DNA of 64,000 nt from Fennellomyces sp. T-0311 (GCA_025266875.1 JALLLT010000025.1:310001-374000); one strand, 5' to 3'; shown: positions 1-12,062, numbered from the stretch's first letter. The notes: generated by a model from the letters alone, not told the origin. Numbers and translations are program-made.

Positions 1-533
1 ACGATCTACATACAGTAGTGACGATAGATCCACTGCAAATGTTCCAAAAGATACCTCGCAAGTGACGATTACCAAGCAATTGGTATATTAATTTCATGGC
101 AGAACCCTACTATGGATCTGATATGCTTTTATACTACTACATTCGACGATTCAGAGACACCAGAATATTCATCTTGCTTAACTCACGCTATAGGATCGAT
201 AATATTCAAAATGACTCGGATTTACAAAATCGAAAGCCCATTGCGCGCTACATATCTGGGATGAGTCAAGCTCTAAACAGCGCTTGCGATACTGTCGGTA
301 TGGCCATAAATGAAGCTAACAAGCTTATGGATAGCGAAATGAGCTTAATATTTACAGGTAAACTAACTTTAATAAGTTTTACATATAAAACTATATCACA
401 TTACTTTCGATTCGACATAATTATCAGAGGACCTCCTTATCAGTAATATCACCGAAGGACTGAAACACACTGGCATGACAATTAACAGTGTCCTGGCAAA
501 GACGATTATAAATGCTGTAGACATGAGTAAGTG
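1..533 (+). CDS. Possible partial gene of unknown function
   Basis: I do not recognise this. An open frame (96-446) ends in a helical stretch containing YISGMSQALNSACD and MAINEANKLMD. It then meets a plausible intron donor near 356. After a possible acceptor near 428, a second stretch of similar length and character follows (SNITEGLKHTGMTINSV, then IINAVDM) and ends at a GTAAGT donor near 526. The two stretches look like repeated short helical exons. The start lies before the window or is unclear, and nothing downstream extends the frame convincingly. It could equally be a decayed gene. Confidence 0.22.
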
Positions 534-1774
534 TATTTTTCCTTGAAAGGATATTTAAGCTTGTAGTAATCGCAAATAACCGTAACCGTGATTTATATTA
601 CGTAGAAATAAACGGTATCTTACATTCATTTGTGCGCTGAATGGGAATTTCAAGCAAGTCAAAAATATAAGAAACTCTTGGCTGTTTTCTTGTATATCTT
701 TACTAATCTAACACTGTTGTATATCACGGGCTATTTTTTCTCTTGTAAAGGTAATCCAAAGGCCTCGTACAGAAGCTTAATCTTTATTTGCAAGCACAAG
801 ATGACTATTTAAGCACACGTTCGCAAGAGATAATTCATCAGAATCTGAAAGATTTTACTAGAATTAATGTAAAAAGTATCATGTGCACAGCACACTAACA
901 GCATAGGACTTTTGGAAGTCCTTAGGGAAAAAGAGCTCTCCTGCCCCGTGATGCACTGCGTCGAGTGTGCTGATCTCGTAACGAGAAAAGAGCATATTGA
1001 TATTTTGAAGCAACATGCAAATCGATCAAAGTGAAGTGTCGCGCATTGGAGTTACTCAAACACACGGAGCAGGTCAAAGTCTTCCAAATAAAATTTGTAC
1101 TTTTTCAACTACTCAAACACACGAATTCATTCAATTACTGCGGGCAGTTTCTGGGAGACCTTGAGCAGCAGATACGCAGTGAAATTAGGAGGTACGGAGG
1201 AAATCCACCCTTGAGAAACTTATGGGTCAACTGAGCGCCCCAGTGTTAGCAGATTAAGGAGATAGTCATTGCTAGGCTCTACTTCTTTCCCAAGATGAAC
1301 TAGTAAATTAACGTCTTACAGCTGACTTCTTTCCGCATAATACTGCCCCCAAAGCTTATGACTGTTACATAATAAAGCTAGTCTAGAGGTATTGCTCACT
1401 TGCATAATGAGGGATTAGCTCAGTACTTTGCCACTGAAGTATACACATAGATACAAGCTTTATCGAGCCCCTGTCCGTGCGATCAGCACATCCTGAACTT
1501 TAAAAGACATTGCGAGATCCATTACACTGGGGACAAGAACCTAATCTTCGATAACACCCCTATATTTACGACTTTTACCACATCGCGACAAGTACACGTG
1601 CTGTCAACAAAGAATGGCTCTTAAAAGGTGGTGCTGTAGTCACAATCTCCTGCATTTAAGGCTCATATTCAAGGGAAACGGATGCCTACATCCGTTTTGT
1701 TGAATGCACCGGACTTCCTTACACGGGCTAGCGGGCAGAAAAAGCAGGGTATATACGGATAAAAGCTGTCCTGT
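534..1774. other. Intergenic, no supportable gene
   Basis: Only short unrelated open frames occur here. A motif containing acacacgga/acacacgaat is repeated near 1060 and 1115, but it is too short to interpret. I see no RNA gene and no mobile-element ends. Confidence 0.5.
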
Positions 1775-2092
1775 ATGGTGCAACGTGCAGCCAAGACTTT
1801 CTTACCACTATCTGAGATGTCAGTATACGCTCTCCTCCTATATCTGCCTATTTTATTAACTTTACTTCTAACTACCAACGTTTGGCTGCATAGGAAGCAA
1901 GTTTTGATTCATATCTTTTGGCTGGCGTTTGTGATTGTGGTGGCCAGTGGTCAAAATTGCGTGCCAACAATGTATCCCTGCCACAAGGGTGGCAAGCCTT
2001 GCTGTGGTGACAACCTACGTTGCCATACCTCGCACAGAATGTGTGTGCCTATAGATTTAACAAAGATGTATCCCGGGCCCGTCGCGATGTAG
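1775..2092 (+). CDS. Small cysteine-rich secreted-type protein with knottin spacing
   Basis: The frame encodes 105 residues, or 91 if translation starts at the second Met (1817). The first half is hydrophobic, with two leucine/valine-rich stretches. The second, ending WLAFVIVVASG, could act as a signal or anchor segment. Directly after it come six cysteines spaced C-X6-C-X6-CC-X5-C-X6-C, the classic inhibitor cystine knot pattern. Known knottins include protease inhibitors, antimicrobial peptides and venom peptides, so the fold is suggestive but the activity is unknown. No cysteine is missing. The long hydrophobic lead is unusual and may hide an intron or a different start. Function is unassigned. 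Confidence 0.5.
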   Translation: MVQRAAKTFLPLSEMSVYALLLYLPILLTLLLTTNVWLHRKQVLIHIFWLAFVIVVASGQNCVPTMYPCHKGGKPCCGDNLRCHTSHRMCVPIDLTKMYPGPVAM

Positions 2093-2362
2093 CGGTAAAA
2101 ATGGAATTGCGTATATCAATCGAGTGGATCGAGCGGGGACCTTATGGGCAATCAAGATGGTACCATTATCATGTGATAGCCTAATCCGCTTTTGAAAAAA
2201 GATCATATGATATCGTCTATTCAAAATAAGAATGTGGATGTGCCCGATACCAGTGCTTGTATATATTTATCGAATAGGATGAGGATGAAGTAGTAGGGTA
2301 TAATGACACGGCAATAATATAATAAAGTAAGGGAGTGCTGGTGTAAGAAAGGAAGGGGCTGC

Positions 2363-3016
2363 CTATAGTAATCGACCCGATCGACGCACCGTCTTGGAAA
2401 ATGCAAGACTGGAGACCGCAAACACCAGTGCGTCTAGCAAACCCGATTGCCGTAATGCTCGGATTGTATACTTGGCTCCTGATTTCCAATAATGTCCAGC
2501 GTACGCCCATGCTTGTCCTATGGCTGCCAATGTCAGCACCAGCAACGTTGATCGATCTGTCGACATTCTGCGATGCTTGAGCGCGAGTCCCGACAAAGTG
2601 GCAAAAGTTAAATGCATTGCGCTTCGTGATGCTTGTATAGCGTCGCGAGCGTATGGCTGTGCTCCCCGGATCGTCCGGTAGTAATACTTCTTGCTGGTAA
2701 TGAGCTTGCGGGCTCCCCACAGGTGATGTACCAGATTCACAATCAAAGCCCAGTTATTGCCCTTAGAAGCAAAACGAATAAATGCAATGACAAATGATCG
2801 CAGGTGGCCTGTAATGAGTTGACGTTTGGATGGCGGACGCTCCTCATCGAGAGGCCGAGGAGCTGCCGAGGCGGTCGTTGTTGTGGAGGCGGTTGTGTCT
2901 GAGCGGCTGCTGACGGAAGCCATGTCGTCGGCTACAAGAGGTAGGGGCGTTATGGGGTGCTTTGGCTCCTTTGTCGCGGGGCCCAGCATGTGCGGAGCTG
3001 GTTCATGCGCATCCAT
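2363..3016 (-). CDS. Conserved-looking membrane-associated protein, unknown
   Basis: This is a single-exon frame of 217 residues; a shorter start at MASVSSRSD is possible. Residues 1-65 are rich in Pro, Ser and Thr and are probably disordered. The rest is helical and basic (RQLITGHLRSFVIAFIRF, HHLWGARKLITSKKYYYR). It has two moderately hydrophobic stretches, LLVLTLAAIGQAWAYAGHYW and LLDALVFAVSSLAF, compatible with membrane association. The protein ends in a basic tail. I do not recognise the family. The frame is coherent and has a low-complexity N-terminus typical of fungal proteins, so I favour a real gene. A membrane-shaping organelle protein is one guess, with no motif to prove it. Confidence 0.55.
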   Translation of the reverse strand: MDAHEPAPHMLGPATKEPKHPITPLPLVADDMASVSSRSDTTASTTTTASAAPRPLDEERPPSKRQLITGHLRSFVIAFIRFASKGNNWALIVNLVHHLWGARKLITSKKYYYRTIRGAQPYARDAIQASRSAMHLTFATLSGLALKHRRMSTDRSTLLVLTLAAIGQAWAYAGHYWKSGAKYTIRALRQSGLLDALVFAVSSLAFSKTVRRSGRLL

Positions 3017-3419
3017 TTGGGTTGTGGAGAGAAAAGAAGAAACATTTTGGTGGGTGCGTCAGTCGCTTTATACTGTTTTAGGAAGAAAGCAAGGTGTCAC
3101 CAGAGTGGAGATGGAGGCAAATATGCCTTGAATGCCATTAAAGAAAAAACTCGTGCAAAAAATGAATTATAAAGTGACGGGAAATGCTAGTTAAAAGGAG
3201 GAAACGTTATGACAGGATGGGGGTGGTGGGAAGGGGAGATATAATCCAGCGGACACAGTTTATGCGGCCGGCGCACTGTGTCCACTGATGAACCCTGAGC
3301 ATATCAGATCGTCTTCGTTCATGGTAAGCGGTGACGAGCCTGGCGACCACAGGCACACTCTGAACAGCAGGCGTCTTAAGCGTTCATGTGAATTTCGGCA
3401 GCCGGCTGGAATAGAATTA
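3017..3419. other. Intergenic spacer
   Basis: This is the spacer between two minus-strand genes. It lies upstream of the unknown membrane protein and downstream of the SEL1-repeat gene. I see no additional coding signal. Confidence 0.5.
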
Positions 3420-5568
3420 TTACATCAGTCTACTTTGTCCCACATGCCCCGTTTTATCTCGTTTCTTCTTACCTAACGCTGCTCGCTCAAACCAAATGCT
3501 CGCCTGATGCAGGTCTACACTGCACCCAAGCCCCTTCTCGTAGCAGTTGGCCAAGTGGTACTGTGCTGCCACATGGTCTTGCTCTGCCGCCCGTTTAAAT
3601 AAGTCGAAGGCTGCGACCAGGTCGCGCTCGATGCCTGTACCGTTCTGCAGGTGCACTCCGAGCTTGTCAAGTGCTCGTGCATGGTTCTGCTGCGCGGCAT
3701 GTTGGTACCAATATACCGCCTTACGGTCGTCTTTCTCTACGCCGATTGCGTTGGCATAGCAGTATCCTAGGTTGCATTGTGCCCATGGATTCTTTTGGCG
3801 GGCTGACTTGTGGTACCAATATACTGCGCGTGTTGGATCCTTCTTGACGCCAAGACCTTCTTCGTAGCAAAAGCCCAGTGAATTTTGCGCAAGCGCATTG
3901 CCCTGTTCTGCCGATCGTCGGAACCACTTGACTGCCTCGCGCTCATTCTTCTTGACTCCTATGCCGTTGCGGAAGCAATAGCTGGTGTATTACGCTGGTT
4001 AATACGTGCAACTGTGTGGGACAATGGTTTCATTAATACAATACCCGAGTGAGAGTTGTGCAGGCGCATGATTTTCTTCAGCGCTGAGGTAGTACCAGAA
4101 GACGGCTTCCTGCTCATTGGCTGTGACACCAATTCCATTTTGGTAACAATAACTAGTAGCACCGTCAGTAACCTGCAGATTGCAACAACGGCGCTCATCA
4201 ATACAATACCCAAGAGAGTGATAGGCGAAAATGTTTCCGCGTTCAGCCGAGCGGCGGTACCACTTGACGGCTTCCTGCTCGCTGCGTTCCACGCCTATGC
4301 CGTTTTGGTAACAAAATCTATTTAAAAACAAATAAATAAGCATTTGGTGAAACCCAAGTTGATCTCTTTCGAACGTACCCAAGGTTGTGTTGTGCACGAG
4401 CATGGCCCTGAATGGCCGCACGGCGATACCAAAATGCGCCCAGTGCGTCGTCCTTGGCCAACCCAATACCGTTCTGGTAACAGTAGCCGAGGTTGCACTC
4501 AGCCCAAGGATAGCCTTGTTCCGCCGATCGTTGGTACCACAGTGCCGCTTGCTCCAGATCCTGTTCAACCCCGATGCCGTCTTCATAACAGTAACCGAGG
4601 GAGTTTTGTGCGAAAGCGTTGCCCTGTTCTGCCGAGATGCGGTACCATTTTACGGCTTCTTTGACGTCTTTCTCGACACCGATACCGTCTTCGTAACAAT
4701 AGCCGACGTTGTAGATGGCAACCGTTTCGCCCTGAGCAGCTGCCTTGCGATACCATTTCATGGCTTCGACATCGTCCTTGGCAACGCCAAAGCCTTCACC
4801 ATAGCAATAACCAAGGATACCTTGACCACGTGCGTTGCCCTGGTCTGCGCTGGCCTTGTACCAGCGGAAAGCGGCGTGCTCATCCTTGGGCATTCCGACG
4901 CCGTCGTGATGGCAAACGCCGAGAGCATACTGAGCTGCTGGATCGCTGTCAAGTGTTGCTGCTTCCACGATCCAGCCGACAGGATTGGTGTGTGCAATGC
5001 GTCGTACGCGCTCTGCCCATTCTTCTGCTTCGGCGCGATCGATTTTGACATTGGGTCTGCCGTACTTGCGCAAAAATGCCAATCGAGCCATGGCAAGACC
5101 ATCCTGCTGCTTAGCAGCTTCGAGATAATGGTGTTCGGAGCGGACGAAATCACGGTCAACGCCCATGCCAAACTCGTAGCAGAATCCGAGGACACCCTCA
5201 GCTTGTGCATGGCCGAGCGATGCAGCTCTGCGGAGATAGGTAATGGCCAGCGCAGGGGCTTTAGGGTAACCTCTCCGACCGAAAAGGTGATTGTTGGCGA
5301 GTTTGAAAATGAGGCGAGCGGAATGGGAGTAGTTGTGTTTGGTTGAGGAAGGAGCGGTGGTGGTAGATGTGGTGGTCGAGGAGCGAGATTGCATTGCAGG
5401 GCGCTCGTCGGATTTGTCAATGACGGTTGTGTTACTACTGGTCATTGCGCTTCGGCTGGTCGAGGGTTGCGGTAGATTGCTGTTCGATTCCTTGTTGGCG
5501 TTCAGCTTAGAGAAGGCGAGTCTCGAGCGGTATATTATGTGAGATAAAGGGACGGAAGGAGGAGACAT
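3420..5568 (-). CDS. SEL1-repeat (tetratricopeptide-like) protein
   Basis: Four exons (5568-4379, 4317-4210, 4152-4045, 3981-3420) encode about 655 residues. After a Ser/Thr-rich disordered N-terminus of about 65 residues come roughly fifteen SEL1-like repeats. Their consensus is A-x-WY-x-x-A-A-x-Q-G-x-A-x-A-Q-x-x-LGYCYxxGxGV. SEL1 repeats form alpha-solenoids that scaffold protein complexes; fungal examples include chitin-synthase activators and ER-degradation adaptors. There is no signal peptide or membrane segment. All three introns are phase 2 and interrupt the repeat after the same Gly of the LGYC motif. Exons 2 and 3 are each exactly 108 nt, one 36-residue repeat. An alternative start is the Met of MTSSNTTV, 42 codons downstream. 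Partner and pathway cannot be read from the sequence. Confidence 0.88.
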
Positions 5569-5646
5569 GGGGGGGACGGCGAGGAAGAGAGAAAAAGAAC
5601 AGAAGAAAAAAAGGAAAGGGAGTGTGTTAAAATCATCAATAAAATA

Positions 5647-6849
5647 ATGTCGGTGTCACCTGCGGCCTCTCCCCTTTTGTGCTTCTCCCAATCACCACGG
5701 CGCTCGATGATGATCCCCTTAAAACTTAACCCATCAGCAGCCAGGATGATTGCCCATATCCGATCAGCCCTCAGGGCCTGTTTCAAAGGGAATCGTCGGT
5801 TGTCCGCCGCGACCGTCGACTCCCTAGTTAAAGGTAAACTCCCTCAAGTTCTTTCTTTATGGCTTGTGCCCCTTTTTCATATGTCATATTTGGTTGGTTG
5901 CTAACAATAGCCGCTTTGGATGACACAATAGCCATTACCTCTGTAGCACTTGGCGTAAGGTACACACACAATATGAATCCCAAACTAGCCCTATCTATTG
6001 GCGCCGACTTCTGACTTTGGTTTCAGAGTCGCTCATCTCATTGATGTTGCTCATCTCACGTCCGACCAGGCAAACCAACTGCTAGCGCTATTGCGGCAGG
6101 TGCGTACCTCGTTTTGGCTCTTGTTATTTTTGTGACGTGACTCTTTCGTTGACTTAATTTCAATCACGCATTTTTTTTTTCGCTCAGGAACCGACCTGCA
6201 AACACCTGGTTATCCTCGAATTCAAAGACCGGTACACTTTCTTATGCCATCGTCAGGAGCTGAAGAAACATGTGGACGCCATGCTAAATGCACCTGATCA
6301 ATGGGTTTACATTGATATCCGGGGAAAGAAGGGCCCCCCTGCCCAGGTAAGCTCTCTCCAGCCCCTTAAATTATTTTTTGTTGACGCTAAATTAAATAAC
6401 AGCGGGCATGTCCCGAAATCCTTTTGTTCTGGATACGGCATCGATTGCAACCATTTGTGGCTCAAAATACCGATGATGTTTTGTGGCATTCGCCCGTCGT
6501 TCCGAGTTACATGGTTGCATTGACAGGCTGGCTACTAGAATACCCGGTGCTCTACATGACCCATCATGAAAGTGATGGAATCGACCATGAATTAGACGAA
6601 TGGGAGAGCGTGCCTAATTGTCTAGGCGACCGACGTCTTTCGTTGGTACGAGTCTGGTTGCTAGGTGACTCGTTTTGGCAGGACTACATGTTGCTTAGTT
6701 ACAGCTATCCCGAAATGGATTTACCGACGGATCCGATGCGGGACCTAGAGCGAAAATTTTACACTCGGATGCAGCCACATCAAACCTTTTTGCCTGCCAG
6801 AGTCCAGGTCACCCATGAATATGTTACCTTGGACAGAGTGGCATTATAA
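5647..6849 (+). CDS. C1orf74-like (DUF4504-type) protein, tentative
   Basis: Five exons (5647-5833, 5911-5959, 6027-6099, 6188-6346, 6403-6849) join in phase to give about 304 residues. An alternative start, MMIPLKLNPS, lies at 5707. The middle contains CKHLVILEFKDRYTFLCHR. The C-terminal half contains SYMVALTGWLLEYPVLYMTH followed by an acidic segment and LSLVRVWL. A Gly-Trp-Leu-x-x-Tyr-Pro-Val segment like this recalls the poorly understood C1orf74/UPF0739 family, and the length is comparable. I assign it from memory of family style, so treat it as tentative. There is no catalytic motif, signal peptide or clear membrane span. It is divergently oriented from the SEL1 gene with only 78 bp between starts, so the two may share a promoter. 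Confidence 0.6.
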
Positions 6850-7175
6850 TATTTTGTTCATCCCTCTGCGCCGAATTATTAAGACTTTTTTTTTCTTTAT
6901 TATTTTCTCCCTTTGAATGAATTTATAAAATGTTGACGACGAAAAAAAGAAAAAAGAAGCATATACAATTATTATCAATAAGGAAAGGGCATGCAAAGAA
7001 TGAAAGAAGGAAAGGATGCATACAAAGAAATCAGTTGAGACAGATGCACAACTTTTGAACGATGTTGAAAGTGATGATATGCAAGATGGATTTTACATGA
7101 AGCAGCAAAAGAAGAAAAAAGAGATTTGGGTATACTGTCGTTATGCAACTGAGTTCCGAAAATGTTGTAACCACT

Positions 7176-7364
7176 TTAGCGAGGACGGTGTCGTTTGGGG
7201 CAGTTCCAGGCGATGTGTCCTACAGTACCGCAGAAAGAGCACGCCGAGGATTCGGTTTGATGATAGTTCATAGGTGGGCTCATGACTCGACAACCGTGGG
7301 AGAGAAAGTAAAAAGGGCAAATAGTATGTGGAGTGAGAAAAAAAAGGTGGTAACTTGAAGGCAC
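7176..7364 (-). other. Orphan CCHC zinc-knuckle fragment
   Basis: A 62-residue minus-strand frame ends with a good zinc knuckle, C-X2-C-X4-H-X4-C (CSFCGTVGHIAWNC), followed by a basic tail KRHRPR and a stop. Such knuckles occur in retroelement Gag proteins and in RNA-binding proteins. The residues before the knuckle look non-coding, so this is probably an exon end or a relic of a larger gene. No partner exon was found. Confidence 0.3.
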
Positions 7365-10300
7365 GATCTTATCTTATCAAGATGGTCTCTGCCAGTAAGT
7401 GGATACTGTGGGCCTTTATATATCTCTCGAAAGCCATTGCAACACAAAAAATTTGTTGATCCGGTCATCCAATCGCGCAACTCTGTTCATGTTTACACGG
7501 TCCTCTCTTGTTGTACCGCGGGACTGGTGGGAACCTTATCTTTTTTTTGTCGACTGTGTCTACAATTTGACCCTTTTCGGAACGTGGGCCCCATTTGTTT
7601 TGTTTGCTTTCCCCACCCGGAATGACAGCGCGGGGTGCATGTTCCATCATCGCTTTCCTTTTATTGATGAAAGGAAAAGAACGGAGGAGAACGAGAGAGG
7701 AGGGTGAAAAAAGTATAACAACTTCACACTCAGGGATCAAACTATTCCGGGTTAACAAACAAACACAGATTTGTGGCACGCTCGACTTTCTCTCATTCCC
7801 TCCCATTTCACCCCCAAGCAGTTTTTTTTCTGGCCATTAGTTGATTAAGCCATGTGGCTGTCAGCCATCATACCTTACATTACGAAGTATACTAGATAGG
7901 CTGGCCAGATTAGACCGAGATATATTACAAAAGATGCATCCCTCTTTTTAAAAGAGAAACAGTCAGCATTCGTTCATGATGACGAAATCCATGTGATGGA
8001 AATGTAAAGTTTTAGTCGTTCTTTGAGCGAAACAACATACATCTCGATTACTTACATATATTAAATATCTCCTCTTCTTCCGTGGAAGCATCACTTTCGT
8101 TACTAACGAGTCGATGTACGACAGCATCTATTTGGGGCTGACGTTGTTGCCAACAGTTTTCCCATGTCGTGTGCGACGAGCAGCCCGCCCATTTTTTTTT
8201 TTGCAAAGATCCCTTGCATAACGGCTGTCTAAACTGTACCATGTGTCCGTGAGTAAGTCCTAACAGAATGCTAAAAAGTTCCCACCCTTCAGGATTGCTT
8301 CTGTGTTATGCTTCATGATGGGAGAACTTTCATCATATATTGATGCGTATCGCTAAAGACAAGGTTTACTCCATCTTTAAACCAGTATGATTCAATGATC
8401 GTGGTAATTTTCTTTCCGTCCAGGTACACATAGTTGTCTCAATGTTACACTGATGGAAAGCGTACCATTCAATAACGTGTCCTTACTTTCTTTTATACTT
8501 CTTTACCGGTTTAGATTGTATTCCTTAAAAAATAGCCATAATGTATCGTATCTATTGGAGCGCATAGACCACCGTCTTCATTAATATTTTGCACGTGTAC
8601 AATTGATTTCGAGCAGATGATTATTTTTTTCATTTACTGCAGAAGCAATAGGGTTATTGTTTGCGTTATTATTATGACAGATTGTTTCACCGCTGCAGTT
8701 TCATGATCATCCCGTTTACGGTAACAAGCTATCAGATCGATTATGTGTTGTTTAATTCAGCACATGTATTGGATGAAACCATCGATTAAATCATTTCTGT
8801 TACGGGTGGAGTGGAACTATAAACGTGGGGAAGCTGGGGGCCATAAATTTGTGTCACAGACCACCGGGTCCGAGAGATGTGGATGGTTACATGCGCCATC
8901 GATTCAGCCAAAACGACTATACTGCCAATGTATTTGAACGACGAATATTACTAGATGATTCCATTGCTTTTTTGTAATGAATCATTGCCCGGAAGATGAA
9001 CGGATTATTTTGTATTATGTAATAAGAGATCCGGTGTTGACGGATGATCACCCATCAATCCATTGGCATTAATATCTGATTTTCGTTCATTATGCAATGG
9101 GTGACAGAACTAAACTTGGTATACATATGTTGCGTGTTTTCATGAAAACAAGTCATCATCACAATAACTTTTACTCTCCTGGCTAAAAACTTACGCGCGT
9201 TCCGCTCAAAAAAAATTCCCATTAGCGTTCTTTTAATAACTGCAGATACAATTATAAATGCGTGAATAGATGACCCCTTATGTTCCATTGCGAAATTGAC
9301 CTTTCCTCTCTTGTCTGATAAAGGATTTGTTGAATGTCCAAACCGACACATTCGGCTGAGTCGGACCAGTTCATCCGTTACTCAAAAAAAAATAAAGTTC
9401 CCTTGAACCTTTGGTAGGATCCCGGGTTTTTTTTATTGGCCGGGGACCATAAACTGTGAACACACTACTGGCCTGTGCACATTCGGATGTTCATTCCGGA
9501 GTATGAAGCTTATGTGCAAGAGAAGTGCTGTTTTTCAAATGAAAATAGGCAGCTTCAATAACAATGACTACTTCTTTGATACATATTGTATGTTATATTT
9601 TTGATTTCAAGTAACAAGGCCCCGAGTTGTTGACGCACAGATGCAAGTCTCGAACCCCCCCCCCCAACATTCTTTTCCATGAGATGTTGTGCAAGAAAAA
9701 ATGGGGGGGGGGCAATGGATATTACTATATTTTTTTCTCGAAGATCTGCAAGATAAGTCGAATGTCGATATAACCGATATCAATGCAAACAAAGTGGTAA
9801 ATTTCTAACATCATGGTAATAATTAAAAATGTTTGGGTCTAGCCTATCATTGAGTAGACAGATGAGTCTATTTTTCTTTAAAATAACACGTGTATGAGAT
9901 GAATGGTACCGCTGTTGTGGGAATCACAGTCATCAGCTATACTTTTTTCTCTTTACGCCTCAGTCGATCCATTCCATATTTAATCCAATCAACGTTCCTT
10001 TTTCACCCCCCATGTCTGCTTACACATTCGCAACAATAATACCTTCGTGCATCATTTGATCGCATGGAAACGCTGCAGAGAACCCCCGAGCTCGGAATCC
10101 CTTCATCAAGTTAGATTCTTCGGACAACATGTCTAGGCGTACATATACCCTGACAAGCTATGCTTTCCCTTGCGCATGAGTTCTTTGTAGAAATTACCAC
10201 TCTTTGCATAATTTGAATGCGTAGTAACCTCCTGACAGGTAAGAACCGTTTAGTTATGATAATCTTTTCCACGAATAGTTTACTTCTAAACATGGTATTC

Positions 10301-12039
10301 GCGAAACGCCTCGTCTTACTGATTAACTTTCCGCTTGCAACTGTTTCAGAACATTTCTCGCCCACGTTGCGATGAAAACTTGTTGTGCCAGTTACGTTTG
10401 CGTTAATATGTAGGGCACAACAATAGCAACCGTGTCTGTGCATCAAATGCTGAGAGAAGTGAGTACATGTGAATATGTAACCGATGCGCCGATTTTCTAT
10501 GCCAAAACTAATTTGCTTTCCGATCTGGTTGCTATGTAAATCTATATGCACAGAGTGCATGTTAAAAAGTGAGCACTACACTCTAATAGCCCATACCATG
10601 GACAGTTCTTAAATTAACTAAACTTCCCAAACAAGTGGGCCATTCAAAAGCTCTTACTCGAAGTCATCCATTGCGATACCTATGCTTTACTATCGGAAAC
10701 ATGCTTGTAGTCTTTTTTCACTGAAAATACATCTATGAGTAAGTATCCGCAGGCCCCGCATACCGGAGATGGTTGACTTAGATATCTCATCAAACGGAGA
10801 CTCGCAGCTTGCATTACTACGCCGCTATGTATGCAAAACTAAGTTATCAACGTACATTAAGTTACGTATCTATATGAGGTAAAGCATTTTCAAGATACCC
10901 CGTATTAAATAGCAACGTTAACAACTACGCCATTTTGAATTAAAATCTCGGCTTTAATTCCGTTTTCAGTTATATTATGATTCTATACGCGTACGCGTCT
11001 GTGTTGACTTTTCGACAAGAGATGATCGTTTTAGAAGCTTTGTATATTCTTCTGTGCACGAGTACGCAAAAGTATTAGTTTACTTCAATACCTTTCCTTG
11101 TGTTGAAAGGTTCTTCTTAGTACTAATAGCAATGGTAGTAGCAAGAAGAATGTTGCTCATGACTTACTTTACTGACAAGTATATAGATATTTATTCTAAC
11201 ACTTTGTGTGGCTAACGCACATGGATGCCAACACCTTGGTCGCGAGCTGGCTTTTCTTTTTGATAGCATGGTGGATCATTCCTTCATACCTACCCTAGTG
11301 CCACGTGGCAGCCAGAAGACAGCGCCATGAAATCCTGACAGTGACCGCCTGGATTCTCTATCAATGTCCGCATTAATCCGTAACGTCTTCATCTATTATA
11401 CGTATGCAGAGCGCGCACCATTATATTCGTAAATAACGGTTGCTATGTACGCAGATACATACTGAGTCCATTAATTTGACCGGTGACATTTGGTGTCCAG
11501 ACAAGAATATGTTTCTAACAGCTTTTTACTGCCATTCTTACGGACTCTTACCAAACATCCCTGGAATTTTGTTGTATTACATGCTTTGGAGTACTACCCA
11601 CCGTATTAATTATTAACTTTTCAGTTGATTAGTAATTTTTTTTTCACTGCTAATAGAAGAGTTCAGTGAATGTCCATAAAATCGTAAGCGTAAGAGAAAC
11701 TATTCTCCAGAGTGTAATTTCATAGTGTTTACATTTTTTTATAGTTTTGTAATAAAAAACTTTTACTACAATTATTGGATACATTTTGGAAGGCATAGAG
11801 ATCCTGCGAGCAAAAAAAAAAAAACTGAATAGCCAACTCAACTTTCTACGTTTATTATCTTGCAGACGTTCACTGAACTCCCGTAATATGTAGTCAGCCG
11901 CAACTGGAGCTTACTATACATATCCTTTGTGTACATTTAATCTCCCATTAGTTATTAAATATTTCTGACTCATATGTTACATACGCACTCACTCATTTGT
12001 AAAGTCGGACAAGCGATACCTGGTTACCTGATTTGTCAT

Positions 12040-12062
12040 GCGCTTACGTAGTACGTAAGCGC
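12040..12062. repeat. Perfect 11-bp-arm palindrome
   Basis: Arms GCGCTTACGTA and TACGTAAGCGC are separated by a single G. It contains the ACGT core repeated symmetrically. It could be a dimeric transcription-factor site, but no gene start lies nearby. Confidence 0.6.

Noticed and set aside
4387..5346. 319-codon plus-strand open frame
   Set aside because: It is the antisense shadow of the SEL1 repeat gene. Its length comes from the regular repeat composition.
9640..9680. GGTTCGAGACT-like T-arm of a possible tRNA on the minus strand
   Set aside because: No matching acceptor stem, D-arm or anticodon arm could be found around it.
10111..10560. 149-codon minus frame in the gene desert
   Set aside because: It has no motif, hydrophobic pattern or coding-like composition. 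It is the longest chance frame in a long interval.
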